In this document: one piece after another, positions 11,135 to 21,666 of the stretch
Layout: each line of letters opens with the position of its first letter
Position numbering within the stretch: the first letter of the stretch is position 1
Assembly: GCA_030549205.1 (NCBI GenBank)
Contig: JAUKTV010000013.1
Location: 1,196,553-1,260,552 of the forward strand
Origin: Apiosordaria backusii
Lineage: Eukaryota > Ascomycota > Sordariomycetes > Sordariales > Lasiosphaeriaceae
Length of the DNA: 64,000 bases
Reading direction: 5' to 3'
The notes under the pieces: model-generated
Databases searched by the model: none
What the model saw: the letters and a program-made list of their open reading frames with translations, nothing else
Told to the model about the DNA's origin: nothing
Program-made: the position numbers and the translations under genes

Positions 11135-11714
11135 GGCGGCGAGGCCTCGGCTCCTTGACGTGCTACACAAGTACATGGAATGATGCATCCTAGCAGCCAA
11201 TCTGCAAACAAAATAGCTTGTGCCAAATCTTGCTCTTTTACGTGTATCCTTCATGAAATTTTAGGGAAGAGCCAGCTTCCTCTTGCGAAACCTTGAGCTT
11301 CCTGACCAACCCACCGAATCAATCGAGTGTATTTAAATACCAATGAATATGAGGCTTAAGTCAAAGATGTTGAGAGCGCACATTCACCCATCTGAAAGCT
11401 CTGGTGCCCCGCTTATAGGGCTCCCCCTTGCCGTCATGGGCGGCTCTTGGTTACACGGTAGCTACCCCAGCCTGGCAGGCGGTGTCAGCCGGCAGATTTT
11501 CACTACAGTGGGCCTGGCCATCCTCAAGCTGCACCCACCTACTCACTCACTCGGTAGCCACCAACCAAGCTGGGATTGAGTCGCTGTCTTGAACTGACAT
11601 CGAACAATAACAACAACAACAAACCACCATTTGCAATCACAACAGCAGACCAACAACAGGTTCCCTTTTCCGATACCTTCACACCAAACTTATTTTCAGA
11701 ACAAAGGGCTCAAA
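11135..11714. other. Intergenic between GPI12 and LSM3
   Basis: Tandemly arranged flanks. A run of AACAATAACAACAACAACAAACC precedes LSM3, and the region just before its ATG is A/C-rich, typical of a highly expressed fungal leader. No other feature is seen. Confidence 0.45.
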
Positions 11715-12223
11715 ATGGCCGACGTTGCAGAGGAGACTCCCTCCGTTTCGGAGCCCCTCGACCTCGTGCGCCTGCTGTTGGACGAGGTTGTGTTTGTGAA
11801 GCTGAGAGGTGACCGTGAGCTCAAGGGCCGGCTCCATGTAAGTCGAATCTTGTACTTTACAACACCAGCTCACACATTCTTGCCACTAACCTTGCCATCT
11901 AGGCTTATGACAGTCATTGCAACCTTGTCCTGGGTGATGTCGAGGAAACAATATACGTGGTTGAAGATGAGGAGAATGACGACGAAGTCAAGGTGGGTGA
12001 CAGCCTGCCGCCGCAGCGCCGTGATGGCCTGCTTATTTTATGTACACTTCACTAACCACGGGTGGTCTTGCTTCCCACATGCAGACTATCAGCAGGAAAT
12101 CCGAAATGCTCTTCGTCAGAGGTTAGTTTATTGCATACACCTCATCATGATCATGGACGGCGGCTAACACTCTACGCAGGTGATAGCGTGGTACTCATCT
12201 CGCCACAGTCACGGATTCACTGA
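11715..12223 (+). CDS. LSM3: U6 snRNA-associated Sm-like protein LSm3
   Basis: Four short exons are read: 11715-11837, 11903-11992, 12085-12121 and 12180-12223. All introns have GT...AG ends, and the 97-residue product is in frame throughout. Sm1 motif: VVFVKLRGDRELKGRLHAYD followed by SHCNLVLGDVEE. Sm2 motif: EMLFVRGDSVVLISP. An acidic loop (EDEENDDEVK) lies between, as in LSm3 orthologs. LSm3 is part of the LSm2-8 ring that binds the U6 snRNA 3' end in the nucleus and of the LSm1-7 ring that activates decapping in the cytoplasm. Length and motif order match the family. Small intron-dense genes like this are easily missed by long-frame searches: no single exon exceeds 41 codons. Confidence 0.95.
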
Positions 12224-12784
12224 CAGTAGCGGCGATCCACGTCTTCAAACGCATGCCCCCCAGGGACACAATGAGCAACAGTATCCTCAGTACGATGGAT
12301 AGACGAGGGATCAGCCTTTAGCCTTGGACCGCATCGTGCAATTTCTCGCTGAAGCCACCGACGAGAATACAGAGTGCTACTGTTACTCTCCCCTCAGCAA
12401 AAACAGGGTCATGGTCTCATGGGTCCAGCAGTGGAATCTATACCGAAGCCAGTGCATTACTGGGAGCGAAGGTTGTGCTCGGCCGAATGCGTCTCAGCAT
12501 GGGGAATCAGGAAAGGCAGCTTTATGACACCTGCCTGTTATCTCAGCTTCAGGGAACCACCACAAGTATAATATTTGAAAGAAAACGCAACAAAGATATA
12601 TATAAAAAAGATAATAACATTCGCCTCGTGGACAAGCATCAGAGGGACATTGCCCGAATTTGTAACCGCTCCTGAAAATGCTCATTCCGCTACATCCTTC
12701 CACGTGTTCCATTCGTTCCCAAAAGCAAGAATCAAGGTGCTGGTCTACAGCACCAGTCGTTAGCAAGATCCACAAACATCCGGA
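12224..12784. other. Convergent intergenic LSM3 / GTPBP1-like
   Basis: Both 3' flanks. It contains an AT-rich stretch near 12,570-12,630. No supported coding or RNA gene. Confidence 0.45.
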
Positions 12785-14800
12785 TCAAGCTCCAGCTTTG
12801 ACTTCGGTCCCCTTGTTCTCCTCGGCCGCTGCTTGTGGGGGGGCGGCGTCTTGTTCTCCTTGCTTGGACATCAACGGTTTAGACGGGTCATATCCGACAC
12901 TTTTGACAATTCCAAGACCTTTCGTTCTGCCCTCCCGGAACAGCAACCGGTCCCCCGGCGCGAGATACTCGGGCCGTTGCACAAAGCGGAACGCAACTGT
13001 AGCTCTGTCACCAGTCCGTATAAATGGGCGGTCTACGTCAATTATGGCACAGGTTTGCGAAACCGGTCCGACGTGCAGCATTGCTTGATACTTGGTTTTT
13101 ATGGTCGTGGCGTGTGACAGGATGAGAACTAAAACGATTTAGCATGGGCGTTGGAAACATAAAATGCGATATCGATCGTGAGTATGTGGCTTACCTTCAG
13201 CAACGAACTCGCGGTAAACTTTTGGGGGAGCGCCATCCAACTTGGCGAGCACAACCATCCCTTTTCGCACATCCTTGCGCCGTACTCTGCGAAGGGCAAA
13301 AGAGGCAGATTGACCGGCGGATGCCATCGGAACACCTATTCTCTTCCTCTCGATCGAACGAATGGATGTCTGGGTAAACCGGCCCAGGGAGTCTGGCCCT
13401 ATTTGTACGTCGTCGCCCGCGTGGATGACGCCAGATTTGACGATACCACTCACCACCGTGCCAACGTGCGGTACGCTGAAGGTGTCGTTGACGTGAAACT
13501 CGAAGGGAGCCTCGGCATCGTAGCGGCCGTGGTGGGGCAGGATGTTGAGAAAGGAGCGGACCAGGTCGAGGTTTTCACCCGTCACGTTGGAGACCTGAAA
13601 GATTGGGCAAATACGCTGGCTAACAAACTGTGTTGCAGTGTTGATGCACTCCTCGCGGTTCTTGATGAATATTGGTATTTTCCGGGCCCCGGGGCTCTTC
13701 AATATTCGGGTGATCTGGTTGATCGTCTGTTCCAAAATCTGCGGCGGACAGATGTCTATTTTTGTGATGACGACCATCACAGGCACGTTCAGGGCTAGAG
13801 CAATCCCGAGGTGTTCTTTGCTCATTCCGATCAGCCCGTTATTTGCTGCCACCATGAGCAAGCAATAATTTGGGCTGCTAGACAGAAGACCGAATACCGT
13901 GGTGCGCAGATACCGTTCATGGCCAGCCAAATCACTAAAAGTGATTACTTTGGCGCTGCGTTTTCCAATCTCTTCCCATGAGAGTTTGCGGCCTGGTGTG
14001 TCGGACACGACAACGTCACCTTTGGTGTCGAAACCCATGATTTCCATACCGACGGACGATGTACGTCCCGTCTCAATTTCGTGTTTGTGTCGGAACAGGT
14101 TGACTCGTGCCTTGCCTCTACCATCGTCAAGATCCCCTTTGACGAGCACACCCAACATGGAGCTTTTCCCGGCATCGACATTGCCCACCACTGCTATCCG
14201 GGTCTCGATAACCTCTTCAGCAGTGGAAGGCGCTTGCCGAACCATCACTTTGCCGCTGCAGTCCTTGTCTTTGGTGGGGGCTCCGTCCAGCTCACCACCC
14301 ACGTTCTTGGTCAATAAAAGCTGACAGTCCGCTCGGAGCTTCGTTGCCGCTTCGATTACCCGTTTGTATGCTATATCCCATTCGTCGTGTGTAAGCTTCA
14401 TGCTATCGCCATTATCCTCGATTCCCACGTCAAACACGGTCTCGCCATGCCCCTCCAGTAACCGTTTCTGCACGATATCGGAAAGCCTCTGGAGAGCTTC
14501 AGCATCGCCGCCCGGAGACAGTAGGAGCTCTCGTAACCTCACACGTGGCGCTGGGTCAGAAAGGTCGAGGCTATCGAGGATGTCGTCGAGCTCATCGTGG
14601 TGTTCATGGTCGAGGTCGGCCTGTGCACTCTTGGCTGTTGTGGCGCGGGAGTGGGGAGCAGTAGCAGCACTGGTCGCGGGTCCTCTTGAGAGCGGAAAAC
14701 GAAGCGCCTGTTGCTGTTCGACATACTCGGCGAAATCGCTGAGCGCAGCCTCTCCTTTCCGCTTCTCGTGCGGCAATTGCTTTGCAGACTTGCTGTTCAT
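12785..14800 (-). CDS. GTP-binding protein of the GTPBP1/GTPBP2 family (EF-Tu-like)
   Basis: Exons 14800-13195 and 13128-12785 with a 66-nt GTAAGC...TTAG intron; 649 residues. GTPase motifs: G1 VVGNVDAGKSSM (about 204-215), G3 DLAGHERY (290-297), G4 ITKIDI (345-350). The insertion ETGRTSSVGMEIMGFD between G1 and G3 is characteristic of the GTPBP1 branch and carries the G2 Thr. EF-Tu domain 2 (TFSVPHVGTVVSGIVKSGVIHAGDDVQIG) and domain 3 (LILSHATTIKTKYQAMLHVGPV...) follow; the splice rebuilds the latter. The C-terminal ~30 residues are low-complexity. Animal GTPBP1 acts in mRNA decay and ribosome-associated translation; the fungal role is inferred. The N-terminal acidic/helical region (60-160) is family typical. 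Confidence 0.92.
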
Positions 14801-15860
14801 GACTGTGGCGGGTTCTTATGTTGAGCTTCAGGAGGGTGCTGTCAGGATGCAAACGGATGGAGGACCTAACAAGAAAGCAAGCTCCACACTGGATACCAAC
14901 AGAGGTGTCAAGCTGAAGAAAGACCCAGAATCAATGCGATGCAAGAAGATGTGACAAGAGACAAAGTTAATAAAAAGATGAAAAACGGCCCCAATATTCA
15001 AGAAATGCTCTTCTTTTGCACAAACACATCGCACTGCGATGACTGCAGGCGTTCGCCGGCTGAGTCGATGCTCCGTCGAGTCACATCATCAAAAGCTAGC
15101 GCCCGGTGAACAACGTCCAAGGGGTTCCTTGGGAAGCCCAAAGCTTATCGATAAACCAAACCCCACACTCCCCACCTCCCCGCAACGAGACGCAGCTGAA
15201 GGTGTGATTCATCTCCAACGGTGTGACCTCGCTGGGTCCATGTACATCAAGGGCGACCAGTAGGCGGCTTTGACATCATACTCTACACATGTTACAAGCA
15301 GCTGCTGCCATAGATGGATAGACGCATCAGAACACTTCACATTCATCTCAAGATTGCTGAGGTTGGAGAATGATCTCAAAAAAAGGAAAACAGGTGCTTT
15401 CCATGCCTCTGGTTTTCATTATATATGGGCGTATGCTCTTATTACCTGTCGCCTCTGGATGCCGCCTATCTATCATAACAATGACAATGGTAGATGAAGT
15501 CATTTCCCATTTAGTTTTTCCCAGCCTCCGAACGCCCTTTTCTTAAATACTCCTTCCATGGAGCTGCCAAAACCCTTTCAAGAAAATTACTTTTGCCCCT
15601 TCGACAATGACTGCCCGATTATCCTCCTCCCCATCCTCCTTTTTTCCTCGAGCGCCAAAAAATATCAAAAAACGCCGGAATTGAACGATTATGGATAGTG
15701 CTGTTCCGGGGTATAATGCAAAGAAACCAAACAAACGCCTCAGTCAACTTCATTGTCTGTCATTTCCCTTTTTATGCATGCATGCTTCATGACCATAGGA
15801 GGGATGTTTCCCAGTCGGTCCGCAGCACAACGTCCGGGCCCAGTTAATAAAAGGGGCTCT
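14801..15860. other. Intergenic upstream of GTPBP1-like gene, downstream of arrestin
   Basis: It should hold the GTPBP1-like promoter and the arrestin 3'UTR. The portion near 15,480-15,780 is T-rich on the plus strand. No gene is supported. Confidence 0.45.
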
Positions 15861-17507
15861 TCACCTCCCTTCAGAACTTGCCCTCCGATGACCGCGAGGG
15901 TTTCTTCCTTCTTCTTCTGCCAACCTCTGGATTGGACCGCCTGCAAGAATGCCATCCAATGGCTCAATCATCTCTGCTATTGACGCATCGCCGTGAAAAT
16001 TGGTTTCTTGAAAGTACGCGGGTGGGCTGGGAGGCACGTCCTGGTAAATAGGCGGGGCTTCGTTGTCCCAACTGATCCCAATGCCCCCACGCTCCGTCAA
16101 AATGGTGCCGAAATGCATGCGCAGGATGCGTCCAACGCCAGTGTGGGTGACCAAAGATGGCTTGTTCACTGGCGCCCATTCCTGAGAGACTACCATTTCC
16201 ACCATCAGTTGATGGCTCACCTCGGTCCCGTCCTGACTCTTGGTGTCGCAGGCAGACCTGGCGTGCTTCCCTAGGCTGTACTCAAGTTCGAGCTCTACCT
16301 TGGCGTCGTTGGCATTTGTATAGTCGCTTTTCCAGCCGGAGAACAGTGTCTTTTCGCCAATGACCCGTGTGTCGCAGCGAACGATGCCCTTCTTGTGTTG
16401 TTGATCCTCAGCACCGTCTCCCGACTTGGGACTGTGTCGGCCACATGCCGGTGCTACCGTCTTGGTCGTTTCCTCCAGTCGCCACGTGAGCTTCTTAAGC
16501 TTCCAGTATTCTATCGTGTTGACCCTTGGGTTGAGTTTGGCGATTCCATCCAGTCGAAGTGCCAGTGTATAGCTGCCAATGGGGTGTATGACGTGAGGGT
16601 AGTGCGCGCTGGCCTTGATGTTGGTAGGAGGGAAGACGCGGACGGAATGATGCGGCGTGTCTGACGCTGGGAGGCTGCGTTTGACATCAAGCACCTTTTC
16701 AAGCTTGATGGGTGGTATCGAGGCAATGCCGTTGCTTCTGGGAATGGCTTCAGCTTTGAACTCGTAGGAGATTGAGACCAAAGGGGTTTCCATGCTGGCT
16801 GGTAAATGACCTTCCAAGAGCACAGAGAATGGGAACGAATGTTGGCCTGAGTTGTGCACGTCAGCATTTTGAGTCTGCAGAGGTCAGGCCAAATATCACT
16901 TACCTTTCATCATCACCAGGGGGTGTTCAAGGAGAGACCACTTCTTGATTTCGGTACACTGAGTGGTGCACTCAGGGCAGTGGTTGGCAAAAGGTTTTTT
17001 CTGGGCTACTCGGATATTGAGTGTGGCTGTAAACGATTCGATCTCGAGGGCCTCCTCTTTGATACTGAGGAACAGCTGGCCAGAGAGCAGAGCGCCAGTA
17101 CTGTTCTCGGCATTCCCATACATGACGATGGGCGGAGACTCGAGCTTCCAATCCAGCGAGGCGGGGGCGTGGAAGTGGCTCTCCTTGTTGGACCGCCCAA
17201 AATGCATGCCAGGGAACGAGAGCCGATGGTGGTGACCATGATCCTTCTCCTTGTGGGAATCCGATGTAAAGCTGCTGGTCCGGGAGTCACCCATCTTCAA
17301 GCGTGGAACATAGGGCGGGGCATGGGAATCGTCGAGCTCTTCTTCAGACACGTAGGCGACTACCTCTGAACCCGTAGCTCTTCCGCTCCCAGGTGGCGAG
17401 ACCCGTCTTCGGGAGCCCGAGGAGGAGGTCTTTTTGGTGAGATTCGAAACTTGATACTCCAGGGAATGGGTCGACGACCGGAAAAAGTTGGCGACCCGGT
17501 GTGGCAT
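15861..17507 (-). CDS. LDB19-like alpha-arrestin (ubiquitin-ligase adaptor)
   Basis: Exons 17507-16904 and 16846-15861 with a 57-nt GTAAGT...TCAG intron; 529 residues. The splice restores KGQHSFPFSVLLEGHLPAS, the conserved arrestin-N segment. The Cys-rich HCPECTTQCTEIKKW before it and the SISYEFKAEA, HYPHVIHPIGSYTLALRLDG and SWDNEAPPIY blocks match the fungal LDB19 domain (yeast Art1/Ldb19). Two PPxY motifs, PPIY (466-469) and PPAY (476-479), would bind WW domains of an Rsp5/NEDD4-type ligase, so the likely job is to target plasma-membrane transporters for ubiquitination and endocytosis. The Ser/Thr/Arg-rich N-terminus is probably phosphoregulated (inference). Start uncertain: an overlapping frame in another phase (17,706-17,344, with GVLKLTLVPP and LTLSLGTPP) may be a 5' exon. 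Confidence 0.85.
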
Positions 17508-17896
17508 TTTTGCTACTCGTTTTGTTAGGGGCCCCTGCCAATGGCGGGGTACCTAGGCTCAGGGTAAGCTCGGGGCTACTGCCGGCTGCAGGTGGCCTAG
17601 GTGCTGGTGTGGCGCTTCCTCTAAGGCCCAGAGATGGGTGCGGGGAAGGTGTCACGGGAGGTACCAAGGTGAGCTTGAGCACTCCAGTGCGTCTTTGAGA
17701 AAACAACCGCTACCCGCAAACCAAATTGCTTCCTGGCAGATGGTGTTTACGCCGCTTATGTTATCACTTCCAACTTTTTCCCCTTTCTCCTTCACCCACT
17801 GACCAAAATCCCTCGAATTATATCTCAAACCAGGTGAACTTTCGAACGAGAGCTGGTTTTGTTGCGAGGAAGACTCTTCCAAATCGATGATTATGC

Positions 17897-17939
17897 GAGG
17901 GGACTCAAATCGAGGGACTCAAATCGAGGGACTCAAATC
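17897..17939. repeat. 14-bp tandem repeat, three copies
   Basis: The unit CGAGGGACTCAAAT is repeated three times head to tail (the first copy with one base difference). It lies in the upstream region of the arrestin gene. Confidence 0.8.
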
Positions 17940-18803
17940 TTGTTCGACAGGTGAGGATGGTGTGCGGGAGTGAGAAACAGTGCAAGGTAGGGTTGATTTG
18001 TGGGATATTGTCTCCTTTTCGAAGAGCGTACTAAAAATACAAACATTCATCAGAGGTCTGACGCAAGAACAAGAAGCTGGCTCGTCAGAATATTTGTATG
18101 TTCCTGGGGTCAGTCCGGCGTTTTCCATCAAGTAATTATGTGTAATACGAAGTAGATGGCCAGGGCTCAAAGGGCTCCACCTGGACAGCCATCGCCGAGC
18201 AAGCGAGCGGCAGGGCCGCAAACGAAATCGACCCGCTGGACCTTGCTCGGCCATTGATCGACACCCCCAGTTCCCCCTTTGTCGTGTGAACCTTCCAATC
18301 CACTCCCGCTCCGCATCGTCTTAACAGCATGCTTTTACACAGTACATCTTTGGCGTCCTCACCAGTGCTGCTGACCTCAGATTAGTCCAGGAAAGGCTTC
18401 TTATGCAGATGGGGTAGCACTTGTTGATGCTGTGCCCTGTCATCCTATCTAGTTGCTCGACAACATTGCCAGTGACGTGGTCTCGCAGAGGAAAGTTGGA
18501 GGTGCCCCCTCGACGCCCGATATTACAGCAGTGTATGCTGGAGGTCAATGTACATACATAGTTGAAACAACATCGATCAGGAACACCACCCTTACCTCCA
18601 GCTCCCATGTGCAGGCGGATCTTCAACTGGTCGATCCCACATGTCAGTTCACTCCACTTTGTTGTACAACCCTCCAGGATGATAAACGCTAGCGTGGTAC
18701 ATGCCAAGCCGTACTTTACCAAAGAGAGCAATGGTCAACCAGGGTCACCGTACAAAAAACAAGGGCCAAAAAGATGAAAAAATAGCCATTTTCTTATATT
18801 AAT

Positions 18804-18817
18804 CCCTAACCCTAAGC
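18804..18817. repeat. Short interstitial telomere-like motif
   Basis: TCCCTAACCCTAAGCCC occurs here: two CCCTAA units, the standard fungal telomere repeat, isolated in intergenic DNA. Two units are too few to call a telomere. Confidence 0.5.
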
Positions 18818-19716
18818 CCTTTGTTTAAAATCTAGTATCACTACCACCTACCTCGATGACCTTCTTAAGCCGGTAGGTTGGTTGGCTGGGCAGGTTGGTT
18901 GATTGAATTCGGCTCGGTTAGCTAGTTTGCAAGTGGTATGGTGGAAGGCGTGGTAGGTATGGCCATTGTTATAGTATGGTAGGTCGAATTGAATTGAACT
19001 GGTAGGTCGAATTGAACTGGGTTGAACCTTGGATGGTATTGCAAGTGGTGACATTTTCGGGTTTTATAGTTCGAGGTATTTCTCTACAGAAATTGCTAGA
19101 AAAGTGACTTATTCCATTAATTGCGTATGTGGCTTGCGCTCAGGCCGTCAACACCCTTGTTGGCCGGCATGGAAGTATCGAGAAATAACGTTTGTGACCC
19201 TGGAGCATTGTACATACCAGACGAACCACACACTCGGTATCGATACCGAGTCCTCGCTGAATCCAAACTCAGTGATAAGGCACAAACGACAATCTTCCCG
19301 ACTCTACCGGAAAAGTCTTTTTTCGTTCCATCAAGGATACCGAATAACGACCGTGGTCTGGTACACCATCGTTCTTGCAAGAAGTTACGGACGGGCGAAT
19401 GCTTCATTGGGCGTCAGTGGAGGGACACAAGACCCGCTTCCCGCTGCCAAATTGATGCTGAACCCAAGGTAGCCAGGTCACAAGGCTTGCATGAGCTTAG
19501 AGACCGGACGCTGGGCAGAGAGGGTCACCAGCACTCAAGCTCTTTCGGCTTCGCGTCAAGGCAAAAAAAAAAGTCAGGGTCACCTGGCGTCCTGGTGACC
19601 TCGTTACAAAGTCATATGGCTCCACCCAAGGGAAAATTTTGTGCGGCAAAGGTTCCGTTCCATGGAATTGGCTTTATTTGCCCCATTCCCAGAAGCTTGT
19701 GGCCTTGCGCCAAGTA

Positions 19717-19825
19717 CCCGTGCCCAGAGACCGACCCACTTTTCAGGACCACGCAAGCAGGGCACCCTCAAGTGAGTGGTCAGCACCCATTTAGCCAAAC
19801 CACCCATTTAGCCACTTTTTTGAAC
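19717..19825 (+). repeat. Left terminal inverted repeat of Fot1-like element
   Basis: Matches the reverse complement of 21,556-21,664 with only scattered differences (for example TTTTCAGGACC against TTTTCGGGACC). Several differences are C/T or G/A changes. Confidence 0.85.
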
Positions 19826-19939
19826 TATTCGAGCCTTTTCGTGCCAATTCGACCAAAAATAATGCTTTTTTCACTGTTTAAAAATGGAATCTAATATTTA
19901 AACTGCTTTTCAATATATAGAAGAAAACCCGGATATGCC

Positions 19940-21530
19940 AGTAGTACGCGTTGTACGAGAACATAGCCTTAAATATAGTTAACTTCGCTTGCGCTTTAAT
20001 AGCTATAGACCTTACTTAGGATAACCAGCATCCTATTTTCGTTTAAATAGCCTAGAATAGATAGTAATTTACAACTATATCAATTGCCTTAATAGTATAA
20101 ATTTAGCGGTTTGGCTTAAGTTTATTATAAAGGTAGTAAACTGGATTTTAACTGTAAAGTATAGCTATACCGAAGCTGCCAATTTACTATATATTGGCCT
20201 AAATTAGATTATCCGGTTTATTAAGTACTATAGCTATTATAAAAGACATTAAAAAACGATCTACGTTAAGTAAAAGACCTTAGAAAACCCTAAGGCTATT
20301 AAAGGCTACTTTTAAAAGTTTATTACCGTTATTATAGAGAACAGAATTTAGCTTAAGGATATATAGAATATAGATAAAACTGGATTTTAAATAGAGGTAA
20401 GTAAGAACTAACTTATTGTTATTAAATACAAAAGAGTTTATTACTTTACTATTTTTAAAAATAAGAAGTCAGTAATAGCAATTAAGGCTATATTGGCCAG
20501 TAGACAGTTCTATTTAGCCTTCTTAATATTAGCTAGTTAGCTTTATATAATTTAATAGTATAAGTAAAAAGAATTAAAACCCGATACTGTAATTATAACC
20601 TTAGCTATTGGCTATTTAAATAATAAAATATCCTTTAGCTGGCTAAAGCATTAGGATAAGCATTTAAAGAAAAGTTAAGTAAGTAGGAAATGTCTAGTTA
20701 TTATCGATAGATATAGATCTTACTATACTATTTAATTTATTAAATACTGTTAAAAAAACAATATAATTCCCTTCAGTTTATTACTATATCTTATATATAT
20801 TCTTTAACCTCTTAATATTATAGTCTTTTAACTACTTAAGTATTACTATATTAAAGCTTTAGAAGTATTGATTTATAATGGTATAATAAATATTACTAAG
20901 TTAGAATTCCTGACTATAATTAAAGGATATACCGTTAGGCCTTTAAATATATAACGATTCTTTTAGCTTTTAGTAAAATAGGCATTTAGCTGTTAAATCC
21001 TTTTATTATACTTAATAAATTGCGTTAAAGAATACAGCCTTAAACTTCCCCCTTATAACTATACTTCCTACCTTCTTTACCTTTTAATATACTTTAAAAC
21101 CTTAAGTAAATCTATAAAGTAGCCAATAAGGTATAGAATTCTATACTTAAAGATCTTAATAAGAAGCTTATTAATAATATTAGCCGGCTTATTCGAGGTT
21201 TGCTAATAGCCGCTACTAAACTAGTCTAAATAAAAAGAGACTTGGAAGCTATAAAATTGGCCGCTACAGTTATAAGAGCTTATTAGATAGTAAAATAGTT
21301 ATTACTTTAATTAGGAGGTATATTAATAGTAGCTAAAGGTAGAGAAATAGTCTGAAAAAAGGAAAACGAAGCTATTACTAAGGCTTATAAGCTAGTAAAA
21401 GCCGCTAAGCTTAGAGCATACAATTTATATAAAAGGGCTTAGAAAGAAGCGGTAAAAGAAGTAAGGCTTTAGCGTACTACTAGAAAGCTTTTACCAGCTG
21501 AAATTAGCGATGGAAGTAGTGGTTTAAAGT
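19940..21530 (+). pseudogene. Dead pogo/Fot1 transposase
   Basis: No frame is open, but reading TAG/TAA as RIPped Trp/Gln codons reveals the family. Around 20,361-20,400 the text is I-[stop]-N-I-D-K-T-G-F, equal to the IWN-x-DETGF block with the first catalytic Asp. Around 20,690-20,740 LVIIDRYRSHYT corresponds to the DGHGSH block with the second Asp. Around 20,790-20,820 ILQPLN-IVF corresponds to the LLQPLD-VVF block with the third Asp changed to Asn by a G to A change. Downstream, the ALEVLIYNGITNITKLEFL-like stretch matches the end of the DDE domain. The gene is thoroughly inactivated. Confidence 0.85.
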
Positions 21531-21555
21531 AGTTACGTAGGTTTTAATACCAAAG

Positions 21556-21664
21556 GTTCCAAAAAGTGGCTAAATGGGTAGTTTGGCTAAATAGATGGTG
21601 ACCACCCACTTGAGGGTGCCCTGCTTGCGTGGTCCCGAAAAGTGGGTCGGTCTCTGGGCACAGG
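21556..21664 (-). repeat. Right terminal inverted repeat of Fot1-like element
   Basis: Inverted partner of the left repeat, ending CTGGGCACAGG before the duplicated TA. Confidence 0.85.
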
Positions 21665-21666
21665 TA

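Larger units (their letters stand above)
17508..19716. other. Long intergenic with small repeats, no supported gene
   Basis: About 2.2 kb between the arrestin and the Fot1-like transposon. The first 200 bases on the minus strand could belong to the arrestin's 5' part. Contents seen: a 14-bp tandem repeat (17,897-17,939), a CCCTAACCCTAA-type motif (about 18,804-18,817), GGTAGGTTGG-like simple repeats (18,870-19,030), and an 18-bp palindrome (19,233-19,250). Open frames present are not coherent with any family. Confidence 0.5.
19717..21664 (+). mobile_element. RIP-degraded Fot1/pogo-type DNA transposon
   Basis: About 1,948 bp, bounded by inverted repeats of roughly 105-110 bp: left from CCCGTGCCCAGAGACCGACC, right the reverse complement beginning CCTGTGCCCAGAGACCGACC. 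It is flanked by TA on both sides (19,715-19,716 and 21,665-21,666). The TA is the centre of the palindromic site CCAAG-TA-CTTGG. Inside each repeat CCATTTAGCCA occurs twice in tandem. The interior is AT-rich and full of stops, but still reads as a pogo-family DDE transposase on the plus strand. Size, TA duplication and domain fit Fot1/Pot2-like elements of ascomycetes. The inverted repeats keep normal base composition while the interior is RIPped. Confidence 0.88.

Noticed and set aside
16847..16903. Alternative arrestin acceptor at CTGCAG (about 16,880)
   Set aside because: It gives a stop after a few codons with the GTAAGT donor; the TCAG acceptor at 16,847 restores the conserved GQHSFPFS segment.
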